Source of the DNA: a virus
Reading direction: 5' to 3' (one strand)
IMG/VR virus record: IMGVR_UViG_3300017738_000017
Span: 1 to 33,061 of that record
DNA: 33,061 bases
Shown here: positions 1-6,201 of the stretch, piece by piece
Position numbering within the stretch: position 1 is the stretch's first letter
How the letters are laid out: every line of letters begins with the position of its first letter
Program-made: the position numbers and the translations under genes
The notes under the pieces: generated by a model
Told to the model about the DNA's origin: nothing
What the model saw: only the letters and a program-made list of their open reading frames with translations
Databases searched by the model: none

Positions 1-102
1 GAGATGAGTGACACACAAAGATATAAGCAGGCAGGCAACGCAGTGACCGTGGATGTGGTCCAAGCCGTTGCTACAATCATAAAGGAAAAGGAGTTAGTAT
101 GA
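1..102 (+). CDS. C-terminal fragment of C5 DNA methyltransferase (duplicate of contig end)
   Basis: This is the end of the cytosine-C5 methyltransferase described at 31670-33040, seen a second time because of the end overlap. It carries the motif X sequence QAGNAV and stops with TGA at 100-102. It is not a separate gene. The stop overlaps the ATG at 99 of the next gene (ATGA), and the AAAGGAAAAGGAG just before is the ribosome-binding site of that gene. Confidence 0.9.
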   Translation, partial: EMSDTQRYKQAGNAVTVDVVQAVATIIKEKELV

Positions 103-123
103 CATTTTGGTTAGAGTCATTAC
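1..123. repeat. Left copy of 123-bp terminal direct repeat
   Basis: The first 123 bases are identical to 32939-33061. The repeat holds the last 33 codons of the C5 methyltransferase gene and the start of the 51-residue membrane protein gene. Joining the two copies gives one continuous methyltransferase gene and a circular unit of 32,938 bp. An exact short end overlap inside a gene is what an assembler produces from a circular or circularly permuted molecule, so this is probably not a physical T7-style terminal repeat. Confidence 0.95.
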
Positions 124-254
124 AAGAGAATGCATTTGATGTGTTCCAAGTGGTGTGGATAGGTGTAGCGATATTTGCTACGCATTATTTGATGCGGTGG
201 CACTTAAAACAGTTAAAGGAAGAGATAATCGAAGAGATAAGGAGTAAAAAATGA
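99..254 (+). CDS. Small single-span membrane protein, 51 aa
   Basis: The ATG at 99 overlaps the methyltransferase stop and follows a strong AGGAG site, which supports translation. The product has a short N-terminal segment, one hydrophobic span at about residues 16-32 (FQVVWIGVAIFATHYLM) and a charged tail rich in Lys and Glu (LKEEIIEEIRSKK). This looks like a one-span inner-membrane protein with a cytoplasmic helical tail. I recognise no family. It ends in an ATGA overlap with the next gene, also a tiny membrane protein, so the two are translationally coupled and may act as a pair. It is shorter than the 60-residue limit commonly used in ORF listing. Confidence 0.65.
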   Translation: MTFWLESLQENAFDVFQVVWIGVAIFATHYLMRWHLKQLKEEIIEEIRSKK

Positions 255-385
255 TCATGTTTGACATAGCAGAGTGGGTAGCAAATATATTAGTGCTAGG
301 TCTAGGACTATTGTTCTGGGCGTTGGCATTTGGAGTTTCATTTTTAATTATTACCGAACTAAAGGAGAGATACATCGATGAGTAA
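251..385 (+). CDS. Small single-span membrane protein, 44 aa
   Basis: The ATG at 251 overlaps the TGA of the preceding gene. The product has an N-terminal amphipathic piece (MIMFDIAEWV), one long hydrophobic span at about residues 11-34 (Leu, Gly, Phe-rich, ending SFLII) and a short charged end, TELKERYIDE. Its stop (383-385) overlaps the nuclease gene starting at 378, whose ribosome-binding site AAAGGAGAGA lies inside this frame. Function is unknown. Two consecutive coupled membrane peptides ahead of replication genes could act on the host membrane or in superinfection exclusion, but nothing in the sequence shows this. Confidence 0.55.
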   Translation: MIMFDIAEWVANILVLGLGLLFWALAFGVSFLIITELKERYIDE

Positions 386-1034
386 AACAAAGTTACACGG
401 TCAGAACTATGTGCTTGGTGACGGCAAGCGCGCAGCAAGCGTGACCACCATTATTAACAATCAGTTAGGATGGAACAAGAACACACTTATTGCGTGGGCA
501 AAGCGGATAACGGCTCAAGGCGATGACGCAGATGCGGTGATGCGTGACGCAGGTGACATAGGTACATTGACACATTTAATGATACAAGGATACCTGGAAG
601 GATTCACTGTGGATACGCGGGATTTCACACCAAACCAAGAACAGCAGGCACTAAAAGCATTCGTAGGTTTTCGTAATTGGTTTGATAACGCGAACTTTAA
701 GGTACTCGCCAGTGAGTTTGCACTGGTCAATGAAGAGTTGCGCGTTGGTGGTACGGTGGATTGTTTAGGTAAGATAGATGACGAGCTTGTGATAGTGGAT
801 TGGAAGACATCCAAAGGTGGACCGTACCCAGAAATGATGATTCAGTTAGGTGCATATACATTGATGTACGAAGCTGCGCAACCCAAGGCGGATGTGAAGT
901 ACGGTGTAATCATGCGGTTTGGTAAGGAAGATGGAAAATTTCATAAGCATGTGATCAGTCGCGATAAGTTGGATGCAGGTGCGCAGGCGTTCAGACATTT
1001 ATGTGCATTGTACAACTTACGTAGGAAGTTTTGA
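378..1034 (+). CDS. PD-(D/E)XK exonuclease, RecB/Cas4-like
   Basis: The 218-residue protein shows the RecB-type nuclease motifs in order: GTLTH at 62-66, Glu113 in a strand (ASEFALV), GGTVD with Asp128, the core DWK at 141-143 (IVDWKTSK), and QLGAY at 156-160, which is the QxxxY motif of the Cas4/AddB/lambda-exonuclease-like group. Expected activity is metal-dependent processing of DNA ends in recombination or genome replication. No four-Cys iron-sulfur cluster typical of Cas4 is visible, so it is nearer to single-domain phage RecB-like nucleases. The ATG at 378 follows AAAGGAGAGA. The stop overlaps the primase-helicase TTG start, giving a coupled nuclease-helicase pair. Confidence 0.85.
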   Translation: MSKTKLHGQNYVLGDGKRAASVTTIINNQLGWNKNTLIAWAKRITAQGDDADAVMRDAGDIGTLTHLMIQGYLEGFTVDTRDFTPNQEQQALKAFVGFRNWFDNANFKVLASEFALVNEELRVGGTVDCLGKIDDELVIVDWKTSKGGPYPEMMIQLGAYTLMYEAAQPKADVKYGVIMRFGKEDGKFHKHVISRDKLDAGAQAFRHLCALYNLRRKF

Positions 1035-2881
1035 GGAGTGCGGTAGATGTCTTTTCACACATAACTCAAAACGGCAAACGCGCACGGTGTCCAGAATGCG
1101 ATGATGGCACGGTGCGCAAGCAAGGCACGGTGCAGATCAATGGTGAGTATGCCTATTGCCATAAGTGTCAGGACAGTTGGGATTTCAGTGAAAAGACAGT
1201 TAAAACCCCGAAGGTAGAATATAAACTCACCAACACCAAGGTCAAAGTAGAGTCAAAAGAGGTCAAAAAGAGTGGTTATGCAAGTGCGCGGGATACGTTC
1301 GTTGCGCATTGGCAGAAGGCAGTGGATGAGTTGGAGTTGCCTTGGAACGAGAAGTGCTTGGACCTGCCCATTGGCGTAAGGCGTGACGATAAGAAGAATG
1401 CGCAGTTGGTGTTCCAGATCAATGAGAATCATGTAAAATTTCATAAAGGACCGCAGTTCGGTGACGCGGAATGCAAGGCGTTTGAGACTCCGCATTTATC
1501 TCTCTCCACACTTGTGATCTGCGAAGGCGAAAAAGACGCTGTCACCGCATACTGCAATGGCGCATCCGCTCTGACCTATACGTCAGGTGCGGGTGCGCTG
1601 CCTGCTAAACTAACCTTGCCGTCTAGATATAATAAGGTATACATAGTGTACGATAATGACGAAAAAGGCGAGGAAGGTGCTAAAAAACTCGCTAGAAAGC
1701 TATTCGAGCATAAGGTTGAGTTGTATGTTATGCAGTGGGGTGAGAAGCCTTTAAGGTATGACCTTACCGATTGGTTCAGCGATGGCCATACACTAGATGA
1801 GTTGTTGGTGTGTTGCGTGCGGTATGGTGACAAACCAGAGGACATTGGCGGGATGCGTAGCTTTAGTCCATCGCAGTTTGCTAAGACCTTTGTCAAGATG
1901 CCAGAACCTATTATTGAGGATCTATTCTTTGAGAAGGACATTATGGGTCTTGCAGGTGGTACGAATGTGGGTAAGTCGGTGATGAGCTTGCAATTGTCCA
2001 CATGTTTGGCTTTAGGAGTGCCGTTCTTAGGCTTTAGAATACCGAAGCCTAGGAAGGTTATGCATGTGCAGTTTGAGCTGAAGGATGAGAGTTTCAAGCA
2101 GTTGATCGAGCGGACCGCGATGCATTTTGTTAAGAAGTATCCTGTGGAAGCAGAGCGGTTCGATAAGAATCTGAGTATCTTGAGCAGTGGGCAGAACAAT
2201 GTCTTCACCGATAAATGGGAAGAAATGGACGCGAATCTAACCTTTGACCCTTGCGATGTGTTGGTGGTGGATAACTTGTATACTAGTACCAATAAGAATG
2301 TGAGCAAGAACGATGATGTGATGGACCTGTTGCGTACGATGGTGAATATGAAGAACAAGCATAAGGTAGCTATTCTGATGGTATCGCATCATAAGAAGTT
2401 GGGCGAGGCGAGTCCATTGGATGTGAGTATGATGTTGGGCGGGAGTGCGTACACGAATCATCTGGATGGTATCGTACAGCTTGCGAGTAGCAATCGTATG
2501 CCTGGATTAAAGGTGATGAAGATCACGAAGGTGCGGAGCCAGAACGATCTTCACGGTGTGCCAGTTGGAGTTAAGTTGCATAATGTTAGTGATGGTGATC
2601 TGTATTTTGAATACTTGAAGCCGTTGCCAAAGAATGAAATGTTCTGGTATACGGACCCAAAGGAGTCAGTAGAAGAAAAAGTATTGCAGGCAATTGCGAC
2701 AGAAGGGCAGAACTTTAGCCGTGAAATGTTTAAGGCTGCGTTGGAATCTGTGGTAAATGTTGGTAGCAATACAGCGGTTGCAAATTGGTTAGAACGAATG
2801 ATAAAACAAGGACTAATTAGTAAGATCGGGCATGGGCAATATCGCAAATTGGAAACTGAACTGGACAGTTTTAACGATTAG
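1031..2881 (+). CDS. DNA primase-helicase (zinc ribbon, Toprim, RecA-like ATPase)
   Basis: The 616-residue protein is built like a phage primase-helicase. An N-terminal zinc ribbon has Cys20-x2-Cys23 and Cys43-x2-Cys46. A Toprim domain follows with EGEKDA at 165-170 and DND at 208-210, the metal-binding acidic motifs. A RecA-like ATPase has Walker A GGTNVGKS at 309-316, Walker B ending at Asp414 (DVLVVDN) and a SHH sensor motif about 35 residues later. The C-terminal 75 residues look like a winged helix. The ATPase core looks closer to RepA/AAA_25 than to T7 gp4. The start is TTG at 1031, overlapping the previous stop; no in-frame ATG lies upstream of the first Cys pair. It should unwind the fork and prime replication, possibly at the repeats just downstream. 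Confidence 0.9.
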   Translation: MRSAVDVFSHITQNGKRARCPECDDGTVRKQGTVQINGEYAYCHKCQDSWDFSEKTVKTPKVEYKLTNTKVKVESKEVKKSGYASARDTFVAHWQKAVDELELPWNEKCLDLPIGVRRDDKKNAQLVFQINENHVKFHKGPQFGDAECKAFETPHLSLSTLVICEGEKDAVTAYCNGASALTYTSGAGALPAKLTLPSRYNKVYIVYDNDEKGEEGAKKLARKLFEHKVELYVMQWGEKPLRYDLTDWFSDGHTLDELLVCCVRYGDKPEDIGGMRSFSPSQFAKTFVKMPEPIIEDLFFEKDIMGLAGGTNVGKSVMSLQLSTCLALGVPFLGFRIPKPRKVMHVQFELKDESFKQLIERTAMHFVKKYPVEAERFDKNLSILSSGQNNVFTDKWEEMDANLTFDPCDVLVVDNLYTSTNKNVSKNDDVMDLLRTMVNMKNKHKVAILMVSHHKKLGEASPLDVSMMLGGSAYTNHLDGIVQLASSNRMPGLKVMKITKVRSQNDLHGVPVGVKLHNVSDGDLYFEYLKPLPKNEMFWYTDPKESVEEKVLQAIATEGQNFSREMFKAALESVVNVGSNTAVANWLERMIKQGLISKIGHGQYRKLETELDSFND

Positions 2882-2895
2882 CGCGTGCAAAGAGA

Positions 2896-3017
2896 ATGCG
2901 GAATATGCGGAATATGCGGAATTTCAAATTCCGCTAGGCGGTGAAAAAAAGGAATATGAGAAACTGTAGTTATAGAGGAGAGAGAGAGAGATATTCTTCA
3001 TATTCTTCATATTCCGC
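2896..3017 (+). repeat. Iteron-like repeats and palindrome, candidate replication origin
   Basis: Immediately after the primase-helicase stop, ATGCGGAAT is repeated three times without gaps (2896-2922). The last copy merges into a perfect palindrome, GCGGAATTT (2916-2924), C, AAATTCCGC (2926-2934). About 57 bp further on, TATTCTTCA occurs twice in tandem (2992-3009) and runs into ATATTCCGC (3009-3017), the inverse of the GCGGAATAT in the first block. A GA-rich tract lies between. Direct iterons plus inverted copies beside a replication gene fit an origin; a large RNA hairpin or terminator is an alternative. Confidence 0.5.
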
Positions 3018-3032
3018 TTCTCAGCACCTCTA

Positions 3033-3251
3033 GTGATTTCTGCTTCAAAATGCCCACTTTCAAAGAAAGATGATAAATCTTGCGAATTTGTGCAGATCGC
3101 TAGTGATGGTGAACGATGTGCGCTGGTTTTGGAGTGGTACGATGACCTGCGAGTTTGCAATTTGGACAGGTGCTGGTTGCGGTTGCGCACGCGTGACAAA
3201 CTGGCGTGGCGGAACCGTATGCTGAAAAAGAAAAAACCCCTGAGTGAATAA
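3033..3251 (+). CDS. Hypothetical Cys- and Arg-rich protein, 72 aa
   Basis: An open frame with a GTG start and TAA stop lies between the repeat block and an AT-rich stretch. The product has five Cys, several Trp and a basic end (RLRTRDKLAWRNRMLKKKKP). Its codon use (CGN and CGG arginines, GCG) resembles the neighbouring primase gene rather than random AT-rich DNA. Against it: no ribosome-binding site precedes the GTG, no ATG is available near the start, and I recognise no family. It could be a small nucleic-acid-binding protein, a gene remnant, or chance. Confidence 0.3.
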   Translation: MISASKCPLSKKDDKSCEFVQIASDGERCALVLEWYDDLRVCNLDRCWLRLRTRDKLAWRNRMLKKKKPLSE

Positions 3252-3444
3252 TATAATTTGCAAAAAAACCCTGCGAACCAGATATAAAAACCCTGCCAGT
3301 ATAATATAATAACAGCATAATTAACCATATTTGGATGCGAAAATGGACCAAAAAAGCTCAAAACGGGCATTTTAAAGAAATTCAAAAAACCGCTTTAAGT
3401 CAATTAATGAAATTTTTTAGAAATTTAACTGTAATTTTAGGCAC
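3252..3444. other. AT-rich non-coding stretch with short direct repeats
   Basis: I see no gene in these 193 bases. AAAAACCCTGC occurs twice, at 3264-3274 and 3286-3296, and ATAATATAAT occurs near 3248 and at 3301-3310, so a small unit appears partly duplicated. The high A+T content next to the iteron-like block would suit a DNA unwinding element. The stretch also separates the plus-strand replication genes from the converging minus-strand island and ends at the terminator at 3445-3468. Confidence 0.4.
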
Positions 3445-3468
3445 AAAAAAACCCGCATAAATGCGGGT
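3445..3468 (-). terminator. Rho-independent terminator closing the minus-strand island
   Basis: The stem arms ACCCGCAT and ATGCGGGT (3451-3458 and 3461-3468) pair perfectly. On the minus strand the hairpin is followed directly by a T run (A run at 3445-3450 on plus), the classical intrinsic terminator form. It lies 27 bases beyond the stop of the 26-residue gene, the last of the minus-strand set. On the plus strand the downstream sequence is only moderately T-rich, so it may also weakly stop readthrough from the replication genes. Confidence 0.85.
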
Positions 3469-3494
3469 CAATTTGTTGGTTTATTGGTTTAAGA

Positions 3495-3575
3495 CTATGA
3501 CAAAATGAACAGTATTAACCAGATGAAAAAACAAACCAAAACATATGTTTTTAATACCTGTTCGAACTCTTCCAT
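3495..3575 (-). CDS. Membrane micropeptide, 26 aa
   Basis: The frame starts at ATG 3575-3573 and ends with TAG at 3497-3495. It is preceded by AAAAAGAGAGG with 7 bases to the ATG, the same ribosome-binding sequence that serves the other four genes on this strand, and is followed closely by the terminator. The peptide has a short acidic N-terminus (MEEFEQVLKTY) and a hydrophobic C-terminal span rich in Val, Phe, Ile and Leu, so it should insert into the membrane. No family is recognised. The signals at both ends are better evidence than the sequence, which is too short for confident homology. Confidence 0.6.
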   Translation of the reverse strand: MEEFEQVLKTYVLVCFFIWLILFILS

Positions 3576-3578
3576 TTA

Positions 3579-3746
3579 CTAACCTCTCTTTTTTAGTTGT
3601 TCAATCTGTGCATCCATCGAATCCCAATCGCGATTGCTCCAGGTGGCTTTATATCGCTTCAAATCGCGCTCCGCTGCGGTGACGGTCTTATATGGACCAT
3701 ATACCCAAGGATCCGTTGAATCATGAGTTACAATAATTACAAACAT
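3579..3746 (-). CDS. Hypothetical protein, 55 aa
   Basis: The ATG at 3746-3744 follows AAAAGAGAGG with 8 bases spacing; TAG lies at 3581-3579. The product begins with a beta-strand-like MFVIIVTHDSTDPWVYGPYKT, then an Arg/Lys- and Trp-containing helix, and ends with MDAQIEQLKKRG. The order FVIIVTH...VYGPYKT...AERDLKRY resembles small phage proteins with a beta-hairpin followed by an amphipathic helix, but I cannot name the family. It is the fourth gene of the minus-strand island, three bases before the membrane micropeptide. A 98-base gap separates it from the 105-residue gene upstream and contains two short hairpins (near 3778-3800 and 3808-3825). Confidence 0.65.
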   Translation of the reverse strand: MFVIIVTHDSTDPWVYGPYKTVTAAERDLKRYKATWSNRDWDSMDAQIEQLKKRG

Positions 3747-3844
3747 ATTTAAACCTCTCTTTTATTAGTTTCCATATATCCGCCCATATATGAGCGGATT
3801 TCACGCGGTAACTATCCGCGCTCTTCAGTATGGTTTAAAGCGTT

Positions 3845-4162
3845 TTATGATTGCCTGCACATGGATTTTTTTATCATAACGAATTTAATTTTCTTTAAAG
3901 CGTCTATCATTTCATCGTATTGATATTGATAATCTTCAATAGTGCTTTCATCACCGTACAACGCTTTTTCCTCATATTCAATGACTTCTTTTATTACTTT
4001 CGTTTCACTTGTTAAATATTCATATAATAAATTTAATGTCCATATTGAATGATTTTCTAGATCATGAGAATATTTAAAAACCTTCCTTAGTTCGTTTAAA
4101 TCATTAATGCATGTATCAAGTGAAACTTCTATTGCATTGTTTTGCAACTCATTTAATTTCAT
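3845..4162 (-). CDS. Hypothetical acidic helical protein, 105 aa
   Basis: ATG at 4162-4160 is preceded by AAAAAGAGAGG at 7 bases. The product is strongly helical and acidic in its middle (EVIEYEEKALYGDESTIEDYQYQYDEM) and basic at its end (KKIKFVMIKKSMCRQS). No transmembrane span or enzymatic motif is visible, and no family is recognised. It lies 17 bases after the GP88 gene in the same transcript. Small acidic helical proteins of this kind often bind and inhibit host proteins, but that is only a possibility here. Confidence 0.7.
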   Translation of the reverse strand: MKLNELQNNAIEVSLDTCINDLNELRKVFKYSHDLENHSIWTLNLLYEYLTSETKVIKEVIEYEEKALYGDESTIEDYQYQYDEMIDALKKIKFVMIKKSMCRQS

Positions 4163-4179
4163 CGTTTTACCTCTCTTTT

Positions 4180-4758
4180 TTAGTGTTTAATTAATCCGAT
4201 ACGGTTGGCTGTGATCATCTTCATATCATTAACAGAACAATCAATGAACCGCGCTTTTTTTAGCTCTTCTTTAGTGTCAAATATTACAGCGCGCTTGTCG
4301 GTTGCTTTTATTTTATGATCCATCTTACCACCAGTTGAAAAACAAAAAATAAAGTTGACTGGCAATTTTACCGCCTGGAGTAATGGAACGCTTTTTGTGT
4401 ATCCATAAAAAATAATCTTTGGATTATTGCACGCAATTTCTAACCAAGATTTTAAATAGTTCATACTGTAAAAATCTCCGCTTGAATGAATGCGCACAAA
4501 TTCAACGCGTTTTTTTGTTAGTTCTTTTTGTATCTGTTCAATAAATGCGGGCGCATTTAATGTTAGTTCATAATTAAAATTATACTTTGCTTGAACGTTT
4601 GGATATTTGAAAGTACCTTTATCCGCGTAACAAATCTCTTTGCAAGTATCCGCCCACGGGCAAGAACTCACAGCGGGCAAGTTAAACTCATACAAGCGCG
4701 CATTGTTTAATTTAGCGGTCTTTTTTATTTTACTGTTTGTGTTAGTTAATAGGTTCAT
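4180..4758 (-). CDS. GP88-family phage protein
   Basis: The 192-residue protein matches the general pattern I know for the phage GP88 family: a Lys-rich N-terminus (NSKIKKTAKLNN), LPAVSSCPWADTCKEICYADKG with Cys33-x5-Cys39-x3-Cys43, an Asn/Tyr-rich helix, VRIHSSGDFYS at 88-98, then NPKIIFYGYTKS at 112-123. The Cys triad followed by alternating strands and helices with a conserved SGD resembles a reduced radical-SAM-like barrel, but the Cys spacing is not the canonical CxxxCxxC, so chemistry is uncertain. The role is unknown. The ATG at 4758 overlaps the upstream stop by ATGA and follows AAAGAGAGAGG. It is the only gene of this island with a recognisable family. Confidence 0.75.
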   Translation of the reverse strand: MNLLTNTNSKIKKTAKLNNARLYEFNLPAVSSCPWADTCKEICYADKGTFKYPNVQAKYNFNYELTLNAPAFIEQIQKELTKKRVEFVRIHSSGDFYSMNYLKSWLEIACNNPKIIFYGYTKSVPLLQAVKLPVNFIFCFSTGGKMDHKIKATDKRAVIFDTKEELKKARFIDCSVNDMKMITANRIGLIKH

Positions 4759-5096
4759 TTTACACCTCTCTCTTTAGTTAATAGTTGATCAAAATATTTT
4801 AAATTGCTACGTATAACGCTCCAAAGCTCTCCCATATCATCAGTGCTAAATATTTCATCACTAGGAACATAATCTTCAGCGTAATGTATACCATAGGAAT
4901 TATCCATATATAAGAAAATAAGTATTGCGCCGCGGTTTGTATCGTATTGCGCTCCCCACGTTAAACCTTCATCATTTAAATCAGTCCAATCATTAAACCC
5001 TAATAGTCCAAAGTGTATACAATATTCTAGCTCATGATTAAAATCATATGAGTTATGAAATTTATATGGTTCATATACTTGTTTATACTTATTCAT
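4755..5096 (-). CDS. Hypothetical acidic protein, 113 aa
   Basis: First gene of the minus-strand island. ATG at 5096-5094 follows AAAGAGAGAGG at 6 bases. The product is rich in Tyr, Trp, Asp and Asn (for example GLTWGAQYDTNRGAILIFLYMDNSYGIHYAED), with alternating short strands and an acidic surface. Its tail carries TDDMGELWSVIRSNLKYFDQLL, probably a helix. No family is recognised. The stop overlaps the GP88 start. Its position next to the two candidate minus-strand promoters makes it probably the first protein made from this strand; acidic proteins in such positions are often DNA mimics or host inhibitors, which I offer only as a possibility. Confidence 0.7.
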   Translation of the reverse strand: MNKYKQVYEPYKFHNSYDFNHELEYCIHFGLLGFNDWTDLNDEGLTWGAQYDTNRGAILIFLYMDNSYGIHYAEDYVPSDEIFSTDDMGELWSVIRSNLKYFDQLLTKERGVK

Positions 5097-5155
5097 TATT
5101 AACCTCTCTCTTTTTTTTGTTTAGTTACTTCTTGCGATCTCTCAAGTCGCTCATA

Positions 5156-5184
5156 AATTTAGTTTATATATATATATGTGTCAA
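5156..5184 (-). promoter_or_regulatory. Minus-strand promoter P1 with GTGTTGACA box
   Basis: On the minus strand, perfect -35 TTGACA (5184-5179), a 17-base AT-alternating spacer and a -10-like TAAATT (5161-5156) precede the first gene of the island by about 60 bases. The -35 is embedded in GGTGTTGACAC, whose GTGT and ACAC ends form a dyad, so it can double as a repressor site. Confidence 0.55.
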
Positions 5185-5422
5185 CACCTCAATTAATAAA
5201 ATATATCTATCAAACCAAAACAAAAAGAAAGTAGGACGCAACGTGCCACATTGACACAAACACCGCAGATCATACACCGCATAAAACCCGCGTAAATTGT
5301 TAAGTCTTGATATTACTAGATATAACAGAATGAGACACCTAAAAAAAATTGCGCATAACATACATTATGTATAACTTATCGGGTATACCAAGGTAAACCC
5401 AGATTTTTCCCACTTACCGCGT

Positions 5423-5454
5423 CTTAAAATTTTTACTTTCGTTTTTGTCAACAC
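5423..5454 (-). promoter_or_regulatory. Minus-strand promoter P2 / operator next to late-gene start
   Basis: On the minus strand, TTGACA (5451-5446) lies in CGGTGTTGACAAA, with TTTAAG at 17 bases (5428-5423) as a weak -10. It would make a long leader toward the minus-strand island. On the plus strand the same box sits just before TATGCT (5457-5462), a possible -10 for the gene at 5475. The box may thus be an operator shared by both directions. Confidence 0.4.
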
Positions 5455-5474
5455 CGTATGCTTAAATTCAGATA

Positions 5475-5813
5475 ATGGAAGAAGTTTGGTCTAATCTAAC
5501 TGACGATAATACTGACAAATGGCTGCACGCCATAGACCGCGCAGACCGCTACCACCTCCACATGCTAGTATTCCGAAGTGGACTGATAGAACCGCACCTG
5601 CGCCACCTGCAAATAAGCGCACATAAGTTTTACGACCTACTATCTCCGCAGGAACTCCGCGTATTCAAGCAGCGCACGCTTGGTCACACCTTCGTTAGTA
5701 TCGCAGTAGAGATGGAGATAACCGAGTCCAGCGTAAAGGAATACTGGCGCAGAACATTGAACAAGATAAAGAATGTCATCGAAAAGGCTAATATAGATGA
5801 AGAAGAAGAGTAA
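5475..5813 (+). CDS. HTH protein, LuxR/sigma-region-4-like, candidate late regulator
   Basis: The 112-residue protein has a C-terminal helix-turn-helix at about 54-100: LSPQELRVFKQRTLGHTFVSIAVEMEI, then a recognition helix TESSVKEYWRRTLNKIKNVIE. This pattern (LT/LS-xxE, then G.t...IA, then SVK...R...K) is shared by LuxR-type effectors and sigma-70 region 4. The N-terminal half is helical and unfamiliar. It is the first gene of the late block and overlaps the small terminase by 17 bases, so it could activate late transcription or assist terminase DNA recognition. No ribosome-binding site precedes the ATG; with a -10 at 5457-5462 the message could be nearly leaderless. Confidence 0.6.
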   Translation: MEEVWSNLTDDNTDKWLHAIDRADRYHLHMLVFRSGLIEPHLRHLQISAHKFYDLLSPQELRVFKQRTLGHTFVSIAVEMEITESSVKEYWRRTLNKIKNVIEKANIDEEEE

Positions 5814-6201
5814 AGTAGACGCAGACCAAGTTAGAATGCTTGCGTCATTTGGATGTAACTACGCTGAAATTGGCAAATACTTCGAGGTAGGTGAAAATCA
5901 CATACGTCAAAGTTTCAAGGTACAGTACGAAGCAGGTCGCGAGGAGATGAAATTCAAGCTCAGACGCGCCATGTGGGTATCCGCCATCGAGAACAACGCA
6001 ATTGCGATGCAGATATTTCTTTCTAAGAACTATCTGGGCATGAGTGATAAGACAGCAGTAGACATGACAGGCAACCTGCAAACCGTACTACAACAGTGTG
6101 GTTTCGAGGAAAATCCGATTGATAAAGCAAATAGTGAACAGGCAAAAGCTCTGGAAGATCTTGGGGTACGACCCGACTCCACAGCAGTTGGCAGTTCATA
6201 A
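5797..6201 (+). CDS. terS: Terminase small subunit
   Basis: The 134-residue protein has an N-terminal HTH (DADQVRMLASFGCNYAEIGKYFEVGENHIRQ, about 8-38) followed by helices typical of TerS oligomerisation domains: LRRAMWVSAIENNAIAMQIFLSKNYLGMSDK. The end of that stretch, KNYLGMSDK, is close to the KxYLGQxD motif common in small terminases. It should bind the packaging site and load the large subunit. The start overlaps the upstream gene by 17 bases. Its last third overlaps the large-subunit frame by about 100 bases, an unusually long overlap that codes for its polar tail. Confidence 0.8.
   Translation: MKKKSKVDADQVRMLASFGCNYAEIGKYFEVGENHIRQSFKVQYEAGREEMKFKLRRAMWVSAIENNAIAMQIFLSKNYLGMSDKTAVDMTGNLQTVLQQCGFEENPIDKANSEQAKALEDLGVRPDSTAVGSS

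Larger units (their letters stand above)
5097..5474. promoter_or_regulatory. Divergent control region between minus-strand island and late genes
   Basis: No gene is supported in these 378 bases. They separate the minus-strand island (start at 5096) from the plus-strand late genes (start at 5475). The region holds two GTGTTGACA boxes on the minus strand (5178-5186 and 5446-5454), each the -35 of a plausible minus-strand promoter, and an alternating TA tract at about 5164-5176. The plus-strand sequence TTGACA at 5251-5256 has no good -10. The box at 5446-5454 lies about 20 bases before the late-gene start, so a bound protein would affect both directions. Confidence 0.6.

Noticed and set aside
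1-123. True physical terminal repeat or attachment site
   Set aside because: The repeat is inside a gene that becomes intact only when the ends are joined, and no integrase is present, so an assembly overlap is the simpler reading.
1576-2358. Long minus-strand open frame (260 codons) opposite the primase-helicase gene
   Set aside because: It is the antisense shadow of a well-supported gene. The product is Ser/Leu-rich without domains and has no ribosome-binding site.
2896-3017. CRISPR array
   Set aside because: The repeats are 9-bp tandem units without spacers; no cas genes are present. The RecB/Cas4-like nuclease nearby lacks the Cas4 Cys cluster.
2924-3385. Minus-strand open frame of 153 codons across the repeat region
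   Set aside because: The product is low-complexity (Phe/Ser/Arg-rich), covers the palindrome and AT-rich stretch, and lies on the far side of the island's terminator without its own ribosome-binding site.
5097-5474. Open frames in both directions within the divergent control region (for example 5048-5254 plus, 5164-5361 minus)
   Set aside because: Products are composed of Tyr/Leu/Ile runs from AT-rich DNA, with no ribosome-binding sites; promoter and operator signals explain the region better.
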